Part shown: positions 47,208-59,217 of the stretch, piece after piece
How positions within the stretch are numbered: the stretch's first letter is position 1
How the letters are laid out: every line of letters begins with the position of its first letter
DNA from: Apodemus sylvaticus
Taxonomy: Eukaryota > Chordata > Mammalia > Rodentia > Muridae
Assembly: GCF_947179515.1 (NCBI RefSeq)
Contig: NC_067495.1
Span: 63,138,127 to 63,202,126, forward strand
Direction of reading: 5' to 3'
DNA: 64,000 nucleotides
Translations under genes and position numbers: made by a program
The notes under the pieces: generated by a model
What the model was told of the DNA's origin: nothing
The model's input: only the letters and a program-made list of their open reading frames with translations
The model's database searches: none

Positions 47208-48458
47208 GACCATCCGAGTTCAAAATTTTCTGCTACTCATAGTAACTGTGGCATCCTTCATCAATTACTTTAATCCCTCCATTTTGCCTGGTAGCAGGCT
47301 AAGACAAGTGGGGGCAGCAAAACTGGCCAGGTGCCCTCATAGACCCCAGAGCCTCGAGACAATTTACTGTCAGAGGATGACCTCCTGAATTTCTCTCCTT
47401 GGAAGATGACCTCCTGATTCTCTCTCCTTGTGCTTGACATGCTGCAGATGCTAGGTGCTGTATTAGTTAAATTCTGGAATGAGCTCTTATTCCCATCATG
47501 TCTCCCTTTACTCGAGAGAAAATTGAAGCCTGGGTGTCAAATATGACTTATTCTTAGATGCTCGGTCTAACTATTCTCTACACTTCAGAAGGGTCAGTCA
47601 GGCATATTAGGACACGTGTCAGTAGTGGCACTTATTACAGAGTGATCCTTGTTTCATGTTCTACAAATCGACTTTCTGGTGTAGACGTGAGGAAGATGGG
47701 AGTGCTCCCTATCTCCTTCTAAAATGCCCAAGTCCCTTTTGAATAAGATCCGTGTCATCTATGTTGGAACCAAAACAAAATATTTTTACTTAAAAACATA
47801 CCCACGGGATACTTTGTCTGCGACAGTACTGGACCCTTGATAAGTCCCCAGTTAGGAATTCCTCTAGTAAGCGCAGGCATTTATGTCGGGAACAACCTTT
47901 CGTCATTTCCTTGCTTTGGAAGCAATACCATGTCAAGTGCCTGAAATGCATTTCCCCCTTGGAAAAATTCATGAATTCACTTGGTGATGTCTCTGCAAAT
48001 TCCGTGAGACCCAACAGGGCTGGAGGTGTGTTTCCTTAGCTAAACCACTTGACAAGCAAGTAGGGGGATGTAAGTTTGGCCCCCATATCCCACAGGACAA
48101 ACAGGGCCCGGAGGCACAAGCTTTCTATCTCCAGAACAGCTGATCTGTATCCCACTTTGCCTGATTTTGTTGCTTTATGTTTGGGCTGCTAAGTTAGTTT
48201 TAGTGAACTTTTCTAGAGGGTAGAAAGTGAATATCCAGCTCCTGCCTGTGCTTGAAAGTACAGACAGCCCCTCCGAATGTGCAGTGGTACACCTGTAACT
48301 TCAAATGTGCACACATGCACAGTATTTCGTGAGAAATCTCATCAGCACTGAACATGTACAGAATTTTGGGATCCATGTTCTCCACAACTTCCTAACTACT
48401 TTTCTGAAAAGAAAATTGTCTTTTCCTTTTTTTCTTTTTAATTTTGTTTTTATTTTTT
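47206..48458. other. Intergenic sequence, no feature seen
   Basis: Only short open frames without family signatures. No RNA gene recognised. Confidence 0.5.
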
Positions 48459-48565
48459 AAAGCCAACAGCATCCGGTATTCCCATGCAGTCTCCCATTCA
48501 AGTAACAACCAGGCCCTACTCTGATCAGAGGAGACTGGGCGCATTCAGCATAGAATTGTAAGCAC
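48459..48565 (-). pseudogene. 5S rRNA pseudogene
   Basis: Read on the minus strand the segment follows mammalian 5S rRNA almost throughout. The 3' part reads ATACCGGATGCTGTTGGCTT, and GGGCCTGGTTGTTACTTGAA is also recognisable. About 13 bases of the internal promoter region (around AGCTAAGCAGGGTC) are lost and the 5' end is diverged, leaving 107 bases instead of 121. The adjacent A-rich tract at its 3' end (T-rich on the plus strand, 48,421-48,458) suggests retrotransposition. Confidence 0.9.
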
Positions 48566-49850
<1,285 letters not shown>

Positions 49851-51700
49851 TGTTTGTTCTTTTGTCATGGTCGCTGTTTTGTTAGTCATTTCAAAGAGGG
49901 AGAAGCAGGTTCTAGGAGTCAGTAGGAAGCAATCTTCTTTGAGATTCATCTATCCTCCTCATTTGAACAAATTTAGACACAAAGATTTTATTGGATATTG
50001 GTAATGGCTAGCTGTTTCACAGGAATTTTGTAGAATCTTCAATTTCTTTGATAGGACTGCATTTGTGCATAAGACACGTGGTTCCTTCTAAAATTGAGGT
50101 TAAAATACACAAGGCTGTGTTGGGTGTAAACATGTGGATGTAAAACCACAGTGCCAAACAACTTCTAAGCTGTGGTCAAAAGGTTTACAGTTTTTGCCCC
50201 AAATCTGAAAAGGTTTTGAGTTTGGTGGTGTGTAGCAGGGAAGTCTAGAATGATAGTCAGAATGTCCCTGGAAACCCAAAGGCATTTGTAGGTGTGAATT
50301 AGTAAAATGCGATTCCTGACACCATATGATTAGAGTCCAAGAAGGCTACATCCTAGGAGCAAAGGGAAGGTGTGGTTGCAGCTTTTGCAACAGACCCTCA
50401 GACATGGTAGTAACAGCTCTGAGGATGCCTTACTAGACATCTAGGGCAGAATGATAAGCTTTCTGCCAAGTCTGGATTCACTCTGCTGATGTCGTCAACA
50501 CAGAAATGCCAGGGGACAGAGAAAAGTCCCTTTTGGAGGTTTCACAGGCTCAAGTCGGTAAGCAAGGGAGGGCGCCATGCACTTTCAACAAAGCCTTCTA
50601 CCCGATGTCTGCTGCTCTTGGTGCCTTAATAGGACACTGTATGAACCATATTAGCTAGCTTAGTGACTGGGAAAGGAAAACTGTCTATCCAAATATCTGT
50701 CCTACGTTTTCACAGAAGCAGCCCATACTTCTCAGTGCTTTACAACTGGGATACTTTATTTGGGGTCATGTACAGATTCCTAGGCACAGGTGAGCATCCT
50801 GATGTGTCTGAAGGCATGGCTACGCACAAGAATAGCCAAGTGTACAAGCCATGGCGAGACAAAAGAAAAGAAAGAATAGAGAAAAGAAACACTGCCTCAG
50901 GAATAGGCTCAGACAGAACCTTGTGAACAGACGGTTCATGTATGCTGCACAGTGCAGCATTAATGACACACAGAAAGATCCAAGTCTTCCAAAGGAGGAA
51001 AAAAAGTAATGCAAGGTCGAGAACATACAGTCAGAGTTTGAACATCTCCCCACCCCTCACTAAGGTTTCCAAGGCCCTAAAACGCAAGAGCGTTAAGGAG
51101 CAATTTCTGATTTTGGACAGGAACTACATTACACCTTAAGAAAGAGAAATACAGCAGGCACTCCTCGGCAAGGCCGCCTCTTTGGCTCTCAGTGACAGAG
51201 TGGGGTGCGGCCCAGATGACCAGTTGTCAGTCAGTGAAGCAGATCACGTATGCCGAGGTGACAGGGAGAGACGGGACAGCCTCACTCTTCACTCTCCTTC
51301 AGGACCTGCAGACAGAAATGCAAAAGCCAAGTCAGATCCCAGGTATGTCCTCACCTGGCTCTTCAGGCCTAACCTTGTGTACCGAGCAGTCTAAGATTTC
51401 CATGGTGACCAAAGGTCACACCTGTTCCTATCTGAGCTCCTTCTCTCGAATACTGACTTCACCAACAGCCCCAGCCATAGGTCTCATTTGGTCAAGCCCA
51501 TGGTCCCTGAGAAAGATCCTCGCTCTGACTGGAGTCCTTTACTGCCTCACTGCCGGCACCAGCCGTCCTGGCATAGCTTACATTCCCCACCCAGATAGAC
51601 CCCTGTGAGAAGCAAGCTCCTGGCTCCACGCAGCATCCTTTGAACCAGGAGATCCACCCAGAGTGGCTTGTCACTCACACAGTGCTCTTCACTGGCCATT
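49851..51700. other. Downstream flank of the Dmrtc1-like paralogue, no gene seen
   Basis: No convincing exon. The open frames near 51,180-51,610 have no recognised family. Confidence 0.45.
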
Positions 51701-51706
51701 TTTATT
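51701..51706 (-). terminator. PolyA signal AATAAA of the minus-strand Dmrtc1-like paralogue
   Basis: GAATAAAAATGGCC on the minus strand, about 420 bp beyond the last proposed stop codon. It would place the transcript end near 51,680. Confidence 0.5.
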
Positions 51707-52124
51707 CAGCAGCCTGCCTGTCCAGCCTCCCTGGCTACGAGAGTCTCTCACAAAGCCCTTCCTTGATGGACACCTGACATTTTGCTTGTAAGGTTCAGCC
51801 TGGGAAGGCTTCCACGTTCCACGTCCACAGGGACAGTGTCCTGAGTTGGCGTGGAGATGCTCCAACACCCCAGACCCCCATGCCCCGTGCTTATCCTCTG
51901 AGGCTTTCTCAGCCCGTTGAGGGCTGCTGCACACCCCCGGGCTGGGAGTCATTTTACCCGGATCCATTCCTTCCACTTCCTGTGCTCTCCACCCTCCCAC
52001 AAGGCCTTGCAGACTTGAGGGCCTCACAGTTTCCCGACTTCAGGGTACTTGCCCACTGCTGTTGAGCAAAAGACTTGAAAACTGAAGATGGACTGAGCAG
52101 TCCCTGGTTGCCACTACTCAATAA

Positions 52125-54800
52125 TCACACTCGAGATCTGGAGCTCCCCCTAGTGGATGCAATCAGCAACTGCAGGTACTGCTCTCAGTGTAAGCCCTCA
52201 GACTTCCCTACTCTTCTCCAGCCCAAGTTCCTCATTCAAGGAGCCAGGTACCTGGGGTGCCTGAGAGGAGTTATGCAGAATCAGGAGAGCCTCGGCAGCA
52301 TCCATGACCTTCTGCCTGTCTTCCTCAGCAGACGAGCTACCCTGGTTGGAGGCGACTGGGGTCTGGGCATAGTTTTCAGGGACCCGGCTGGCCATGTTGT
52401 TGCTCTGGGCGCAGATGACAGGAGCCTGGTTAGCAGTGCCAGGGTTCTGGGAAGAGACGTTGGAGACCTGCAAAGGAATTGAGCAAGAGAATGACTTCTG
52501 ACAAAACACACCCCTCCCCCAAGATAACAGACCCTTCAGCCCTCATTCCTTTCCTCCAAACCCCCATCTCTAAGAGGTTCTTCTCTCTCCATCCCTTCCC
52601 TTCCAGAGACCTCGTCCCTGCTCGTTTACCAGGACCTGTGCTGGCAGAAGAGGAAGGGCAGGGATGGTGGTGGGCTGCACGATCACATTAGAGAAGCTGT
52701 CAGTGAGGAGAGGAGAAGCCAGGAGGTTAAACATTCTGGATGACCACGTCTGCAAGTACTCACGGAGAGCGGGGTCTCCACAAGCTCAGCCTGTGTGAAT
52801 ATCTACAGACGATAGGACAGATGACACTGGTCTTTTGTGTCTGGAATGGACCCTCCCCTTGCCCTGCCCCCATTTTCCCTCCGACCTCCTTCCATTTCAC
52901 TCCTTGAGACACTTCTCTCAAGTGTGAACTCTTTCCCCTGGGTGCAATGAAGATGGCCAAGAGCTTCTGGACTGTGCAAAGCACCAGGAGAAAGTGAAAT
53001 GGTCCTCTTCAGCGACTGGCTCTTGCCTCCACCTTGCCCACTGCCGACCAGTGAGGAAGGCTATGCCAAGCTCATCTAGCAGTAGACACAGTTCTCTGCT
53101 GGCCCGGGACAGTTCCCCAGGCCTCTGTGGCCCTTCCGATTGTGCCTCCAGATTTCAGCAGAACCTTTCCTCGTGCCCATTTGCCCCAGCATGGCTCAAC
53201 AGTCTCAAAGTGTTTGGCAGCCAGCTGTGTGGTGTATGCTTCGTGTTTGTTCCTCGTTAATGCTCCTGGGCAGACTATATTCCAAACATGCCCACAGAGA
53301 GTGAACGCCTCAGAAATAGTTCTCCAAGTGCGTCCCACAGGAAATAGTACATGTCTGAGGACCCTGTCCTTGAAAGTTAGGCTGTAGTGCTACTCAGTCC
53401 TGTCCTTCCACTATAATACTCCTTTCTTTTCCCTCACTCCCTCCCTGCCTTCCTTTCTTCTTTCCATCCTCCTGTTCTTTCCCCTTTCTCTCTGTCCCCT
53501 CCCACCACGGTTCCTTCCACCTGCTGAAGCCCAGAGTTCTATAGCACCGAGCACGAGTTGGACACTCAGGGCCATAAGGCACAGCGGGCTCCATGGTCTT
53601 TTTATATTTTGTTGTTTTCTACTCACAGGCAGGGTATAGTCACGGGCTGGCTGGGATTCACTGAGAGAGAAAGGGTCGATTGAGGGTTCAAAGTCACCGG
53701 AGTACAGGTCATATTGATGATTGTGGTCGGCCAGCACAGCATCAGAGGCACTTGGAAGATGGCCTGCAAGGACAGAGACACCTGTTAAAGATCAGATATG
53801 ACCACCTAGACAGACAGGATGGGAATGTTTCAAGATCACGAAAGCCACGGGGAACGGCAGAGCTCTCCAAATTGACGACCACCGTCTCACCCCTTTGGGT
53901 TGTTGTTTGTTTGTTTGTTTGTTTTGTTTCCTTTTTCTGTGATTGGGAACACCGAGGCCCAAAAAAAAAGCGAAGTCTTTCCAAAGCCTGCAATGCAAGT
54001 ACCGGGCAGGATTGCTGGTATATTCTCAGAGTTCGGGACACAGTTGAAACCATCTGGACGGTGAATGCTGACTTAGCGCCTATCTGTGTAGCAACTAAAT
54101 TTCCTTACCTGCTGGGGACCTGTGGGAAGCAGGACTTCGGGCTGACAAAGATGTTGCTCATCTGTAACAGACCATGCAGAGCCTGGCTGAACCTCCCTCC
54201 TCACCACACTCTGCTGAAAGCACCCCTCCCATTTGAGGACTAGTGGCCCTGTCAATCTTTTCAATGCCTCACCCACAACATTTCAGTTTTCTGTAAACAG
54301 GAGATGCTTCTAGCTGATGAGGCCTCTCATACAGGTTAAGGGCCAGGGAGATTTGCCTGGTTAAGGTCAAGTGGAGATTCTGTGGTCCTGAAGCCCTTGG
54401 TGTTACTACACCCGAATTGAGACTCCCACACACACCATGGCCAGAGACACTCACTCATGGCATTCGGTCTGGGGGAACACTGCTGGGCACTCATAGGAGA
54501 GTCGGGGGCAGCAACCAGTCTTCCCGGGTCTCGAGCCAGACGCCTCCTCCTCTGTGTCCCCTGATCTTCTGCCCAGAACTTATAGTGGGGGGCAAGGCTC
54601 TATCAGATTCCCTAACAGAGGACATCAAAAGACTCATGTTAGCCGCACATACAGGAGGCCTGACTCCTCCCCTGTTGATAGCACACTCATGAGAAGGTGG
54701 CACTTGTAGGTCTGGAAGAGACAGCAGTGTGCTTTACCCCGATTGCTGCTGATTCTCCCTCCCATGGGTGTGGCACTTTCAGAGCAAACTACAGGTTCTC
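52125..54800 (-). CDS. Dmrtc1-like: Dmrtc1-like paralogue, minus strand (5' part of model uncertain)
   Basis: Well-supported exons in transcript order are 54109-54161 (53 nt), 53627-53763 (137 nt), 52630-52696 (67 nt) and 52252-52467 (216 nt), with GT/AG borders and one open frame. Phases match the arm genes and exon 4 is the same 137 nt. A short final exon at 52125-52178 is possible but has a weak acceptor. Upstream, an exon ending at 54455 encodes an arginine-rich stretch (GTQRRRRLARDP). The segment 54,688-54,800 encodes what looks like a DM-domain core (HCCLFQTYKCHLLMS) with some zinc cysteines kept and others lost. Exon 6 holds VMDAAEALLILHNSSQAPQ, close to the DMRTC2 C-terminal motif. 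The start codon and joins among the first exons are not resolved, and stops occur between them. It may be a gene or an early pseudogene. Presumed nuclear; function unknown. Confidence 0.6.
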
Positions 54801-54921
54801 TGAGACCAAGTCGGACCCCCACACACCCGCACCCCAGACCTGTCTTTGCTCGTCTGGTCCTATACCCTCTACTCAAGTGGAGGCAGAATTCCAGGAGAAA
54901 ACAGATCACATCTGTCTTCAA

Positions 54922-55980
54922 GTTTCAAATTTCATGGTTCTAGGGTTAGGGCAGGCGACCAAAATGGCTGCTGGAATTCCTACCCCCAGTGTACTTACTC
55001 TTCCTCCAGACACCTCTATTTCTAGTGTCTAAAATCCTCCTGTCTGCCTTCCTGCACAGTGCCAGGGTCAATTCTCTGGACCATCACCTTCTCCTAAGGA
55101 GCTGCTCTCCAAGCCCCACAATAGGGGCTGCCCCTGCTGACCATCACCTGCTCTCTCAGTCACATCCACCCCCGCTGTGAGCCACAGAGAGGTGTCCCTG
55201 ATCTCCTTCAGCAGTGAGCACTCTCAGCTCTCTTTCATCACCCTGTGCCCTGCCAACACCAAACACTAGTCCTGGTTTATGGGGGAACTTTGACCCACCT
55301 CCCCAAGGTCCTGTAGTCACTCACTGTCCCCTTGGAAGTGAATGAACTTAGTCTCTAGCCTCAGGGGAAGCCATATATCCCCGTGCTACCTGCATTACGG
55401 TTTATCCTCAACCCCAGCTTCAATCTCAGTGATTCCGCTGATCCCCTTGGAAAGCACTGACCACCTGCTCCTCATCAAACCATGCTGTCGTCTCCCCGGG
55501 CAAGCATGGCCGATTCATGAGGGAAATACCAGTGCATGGGAGGCTGAGGCAGGAGAGTGGTGAGGTGGACGACAGCTCATAACTCAGGCGCGTCCTGTCT
55601 CCAATAATAACCACATCAAAGACGTTAATAATAGTAGAAGACTGCACTACTCTACAATCTTGGACCACTTACATTTATGTGTCTTCCTGAGTCCTCCAAT
55701 TTCCTCATCTGACCAGTTTCTTCTCCAACTGAAAAAGGACTTTTGGCCCCGGGTGAAACGCTATGCCCTGTCCCAGCCAGGGGAAGAAAGCTAGGAGATA
55801 GGTCCTCCTCAGAGGGCCGTTTTTCTCGGGACAAATGCTATGCCCCGTGCAAGTCAGGAGGAGATAGCTAGCAGATAGCGCCTCCTCAGCAGGCTCTTTT
55901 CTCAGGACAAATGCTATGCTCTCCTTGTTCTACCCAGGAGATAGCTAGGAGATAGCTTCTCCTTGGCAGGCTGTTTTCTC
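54922..55980. other. Upstream introns or flank of the paralogue
   Basis: No certain exon. A degenerate B1-like piece lies at about 55,535-55,600, and three similar units of about 80 bp with GCTATGC and GAGATAGCTAG phrases lie at about 55,750-55,980. Confidence 0.4.
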
Positions 55981-55985
55981 AGGAC
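55750..55985. repeat. Short tandem repeat of about 70-80 bp (three units)
   Basis: The phrases GGACAAATGCTATGC, GATAGCTAG and TCCTC-GCAGGCT recur around 55,830, 55,905 and 55,980, each with a following TTTTCTCAGGACAAA. Confidence 0.65.
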
Positions 55986-55990
55986 AAAAG

Positions 55991-55993
<3 letters not shown>

Positions 55994-56046
<53 letters not shown>

Positions 56047-56430
56047 GTCTCCCCCTCTCTTTCTTTCTGTCTGTCTCACTCTCTGTCCCTGTCTCCCTTT
56101 CTCTCTCTCTCTGTCTCTCTCTGTCTCTCTCTGTCTCTCTCTCACTCACTCCCTGCCTCCCCTTCTCTCTCTCTCTGTCTCTCTCTCTGTCTTTGTCTCT
56201 CCCTCCCTGTCTCTTTTTCTCTCTCTGTCTCTGTCTCTCTCTCCCTCCCTGTCTCCCTTTCTCTCTCTCTCTGTCTCTCTCTGTCTCTCTCTCACTCCGT
56301 CCCTGCCTCCCCTTCTCTCTCTCTGTCTCTCTCTCTGTCTTTGTCTCTCCCTCCCTGTCTCTTTTTCTCTCTCTGTCTCTTTGTCTCTCTCTGTCTATCT
56401 CTGTCTCTGTCTCTCTCGCCAGCTCTCCCT
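55994..56430. repeat. Long CT-rich low-complexity array with higher-order units
   Basis: A pure (CT)n tract (55,994-56,042) is followed by variant CTCTGTCTC, CCCTGTCTCC and TCTTTTTCT words. Blocks of about 135 bp near 56,150-56,285 and 56,295-56,400 repeat in the same order, so the array has a second level of repetition. The 225-codon serine/leucine frame over it is an artefact. Confidence 0.9.
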
Positions 56431-56448
56431 CTTTCCTTCACCCCCTGC

Positions 56449-56645
56449 GGCTGGAGAGGTGGCTCAACAGTTAAGAGCACTGGCTGCCCTTCCAGAACTA
56501 CCGGGTTCAGTTCCCAGCAACCACCCATATGTTGGCTCACAACTGTCTGGAACTGCAGTCCCAAGGTTTCTGACCCTGTCACACACTTAAACGTGGGTAA
56601 AGCAGTGCACTTAAAATTAAAAAACAAAAATAAAATTTAAAAAAT
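56449..56645 (+). mobile_element. B2 SINE
   Basis: It starts GGCTGGAGAGGTGGCTCAAC, contains CCCAGCAACCACCCATATGT, and ends in an A-rich tail with AATAAA. It sits directly beside the CT-rich array. Confidence 0.88.
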
Positions 56646-57174
56646 TAGTGTCTCTGCCCTCGTGAAAACAGGTGCCACAGCCTCTGGCCATCCTTCTAGA
56701 TGCTCCTCCACACTTCACCAATGGCACCTGAGCACGTGGCTTCTTCCCTTCCTTGATAGTCCCTCCTGTGTCTGTCACCCTGTGGCAGTTCAAAGAGCAC
56801 AGGTTCTCCTCAGGAAACCCAGCCATCCCTTTCTGCCCTGCCTGAGTCAAAAATAGCAGTAGCCTCCCTCAGGGTCGCGCAACTGGCAGCCCTTGGAGCC
56901 CGAGCTCCGAGCTCCGCGAGGGAGCAGGGTAGGCTAGGCGGTCGCGGGCTAAGCAGCCTCTCCGGTCTCACCTCTGCAGACCTGCTTGAGGAGGCCGAAA
57001 GATGAAGGAATTGGGTGCCCAGAGATGGGGGGGGGGGGGGTAGGGTAGCGGTGAGGAGGGAATCAGGACAGGGAATTGCAGACCTTATTCTCGACGCCAG
57101 CCTCCAGTTACCTCGGTGTCCAGCGGGTCAGATTATGGAAGGTGAGATCTGAGGGAGGATGCACTTCCTCGCCC

Positions 57175-57239
57175 CTGCCACCTCTGTTTCCCGCCCCTGC
57201 CACCTGTGTTTCCCGCCCTTGCCACCTCAGTTTCCCGCC
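57175..57239. promoter_or_regulatory. Three 22-bp tandem units each with an E2F-like site
   Basis: TTTCCCGCC occurs at 57,187, 57,209 and 57,231, exactly 22 bp apart, each preceded by a CCACCT-type phrase. TTTCCCGCC matches the E2F consensus TTTSSCGC. Confidence 0.75.
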
Positions 57240-57293
57240 AATGAGCTGCCAGGGTTTTTTTTTTCTCTCCCCAGCACCTGTTTCTAGACCAAT
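57238..57293. promoter_or_regulatory. Two CCAAT boxes
   Basis: CCAATGAGCT at 57,238 and again at 57,289, 51 bp apart, next to the E2F-like array. Confidence 0.55.
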
Positions 57294-57599
57294 GAGCTTC
57301 CAGACTTACTCCCCCCATACAGTCTTCATCGCCACCTTGTGGCTCCTCTGTGACCCATACTGACCCCCACCCGACCTCCTACCCCCCGCCGTGATCCATG
57401 TTCTCCCCTGTCGTCAGCACCCAGTGCCTCCCAGGAGAGAAAAACTAAGATTGCGCTCTCTAGTGGCCTTTACCTGGGTTGCCTCTGTTTTCCTGGTTGC
57501 CAGCATTTTCAGACCACCTGCTTGCCGAGCAGCCCCTGTTGACCTTTCCAAAGTGCAGCCTGTCAAGGCTGAGGCCAGCGCCTTGCTATCATCTGTTTC

Positions 57600-57716
57600 T
57601 CGTCCCAGCACTGGGGAGGCAGAGGCAGTCGGAGCCCCGGCTTTGACGCCAGCAAGCTCCACAGAGTGAGTTCCAGGACAGCCAGGGCTGCCCAGGGAAA
57701 CCGTGTCTGGAGAAAA
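57600..57716 (+). mobile_element. B1 SINE
   Basis: CCCAGCACTGGGGAGGCAGA through CCAGGACAGCCAGGGCTGCC; the 5' end is truncated. Confidence 0.8.
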
Positions 57717-57809
57717 TGCCAGCTATCACGCGGGCTGTACCTAATAACCCCGAGGACCCGACTCTGAACCCCAGAACACATACAAAACTGCTGATGGTGT
57801 AGGAGGGAC

Positions 57810-57900
57810 CTTGTAATCCCAACACTAGGGAGGCAGAGACATGAGGATCCCTGGGGCCAGCTTGGAAGTTAAGCACCTCAGTGAGACCCCGCCCCAGTGA
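57810..57900 (+). mobile_element. Diverged B1-like SINE fragment
   Basis: TTGTAATCCCAACACTAGGG, then GGAGGCAGAGACATGAGGAT and GTGAGACCCC. Confidence 0.6.
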
Positions 57901-58005
57901 AATGGGTGCCTCAAGAAAGGTGAAGAGGGATTGAGCAATGGATGGAGCAAAGTCCACCTCTCGCTCCATCACGAATACTTGCACAAGGGAGTGTGCAGTC
58001 TCACA

Positions 58006-58008
<3 letters not shown>

Positions 58009-58040
<32 letters not shown>
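58009..58040. repeat. (AC)n microsatellite
   Basis: About 16 AC units. Confidence 0.95.
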
Positions 58041-58042
<2 letters not shown>

Positions 58043-58234
58043 CGAACCTTTTCCTGTGTTTTGGTTGATTTCATGCAAATAAGAGTAGTTTGTACACTGG
58101 CCCCATATAGAACCGAAAGCTTCATTTCTTTAGAGCTGCGATCCTGAACTATTGCCTAACTTCGTTCAGACTGATGCTTGTAGGTTCCCAGGTTTCTGAT
58201 TTATCCTCTTCTTTTGTAATGTTTTCAATTATTT

Positions 58235-58455
58235 AAGTTTTTAATGATTTATTTAATGCGTCTCAGCGGTTTTCACGCACATGTGTCTGTGTGCCACATG
58301 TGTGCAGTGCCCTCAGATGCCTAAAGAACGTGTTGGACCCTCTGGGATTCAATTTGCTGTAGAAGATTAGTAGTTCCCATGTAGGTGCTGGAAATCAAAC
58401 CCAGATCCTACATATCAGCAGCCTCTGCTCTTGGCTGCATAGCCATCTCTGTAGC
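58235..58455 (-). mobile_element. B3-type SINE (antisense)
   Basis: The reverse complement carries the tRNA-like head (GAGATGGCTATGCAGCC), then GATTTCCAGCACCTACATGG and a tail region with TGTGTGGCACAC-type phrases, typical of B3. Confidence 0.65.
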
Positions 58456-59217
58456 GAATAGACATTCTTTTGAAAAATGTTCTTACTATGCAACATTGGG
58501 TGCTCTTCAACTCCCGGGATAGCCCACGCTGTAGCTTAATCTAAGTTGACTTCATGACTCAGGGTTCTGCATGCTGCGATTATAGACAGGAGGCCATGGC
58601 AACCTCACAGTGTTCTTTTATACACAGTGTTGAGTTCCGAATTTTTGGTCCCGGATTAGAAGACCGGGTGTGAGAAGCAGAATTTGGCACTGGATGAAAC
58701 TCTGTTCTTTCTGCTGATGGTGGTGGTGTTTGGGGCGTGGGGACACCCTTAGTGACCCAGTGGAGGAGAAAGGACAGCAGTTACCCACCTTCCGCTGCTG
58801 CCTTAATACTTCAGTGCAAATCTGCTTCCCTGTATGCCCCGCCCACCTTATTTTCCAGATGATTTCCACTCGCCTTTCATTAAGAATGGCCATGTGCTAC
58901 TTTACAATAAGAGGAACAATCCAGCCCCTTCACCTTCGCTAGCCTGAGAAGACACAGCTGATAACAAGTACAGTGACCACTGCTTATCTAAACCGTATAC
59001 ACGCACTGTTTCCTCTCCCTTGCTTCTTACAGGAGTTGAAGTCTCACCTTGTCTTTTCGGAGTTTCAAACACTTCCCTCGATTACCTTGGCATGCATCTT
59101 CTACAGACTGTATCCTATTCCCAGGCAAATACAATGACGTGATCTCACCAACAAAATCTGTGAAATACAAGTAGCATCCTGGTTTCTAGACAGTCCATAT
59201 TTAAATCCTCTTCCTAG
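58456..59217. other. Intergenic sequence, no feature seen
   Basis: No exon or RNA gene recognised. Confidence 0.5.

Larger units (their letters stand above)
56870..57300 (-). promoter_or_regulatory. CpG-rich putative promoter of the Dmrtc1-like paralogue
   Basis: CpG-dense sequence at 56,870-56,970 is followed upstream (higher coordinates) by a tandem E2F-like array and two CCAAT boxes. There is no obvious TATA box. It lies about 2.1 kb upstream of the DM-like exon. A divergent transcript to the right is also possible, since E2F sites work in both directions. Confidence 0.5.

Noticed and set aside
51192..51608. 138-codon plus-strand frame as a possible gene
   Set aside because: No family similarity, no splice partners, and it lies just downstream of the minus-strand gene's polyA signal. 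I cannot support it.
54491..54703. 70-codon minus-strand frame as an alternative first exon of the paralogue
   Set aside because: It is open but out of phase with the well-supported downstream exons, and its translation has no DMRT similarity.
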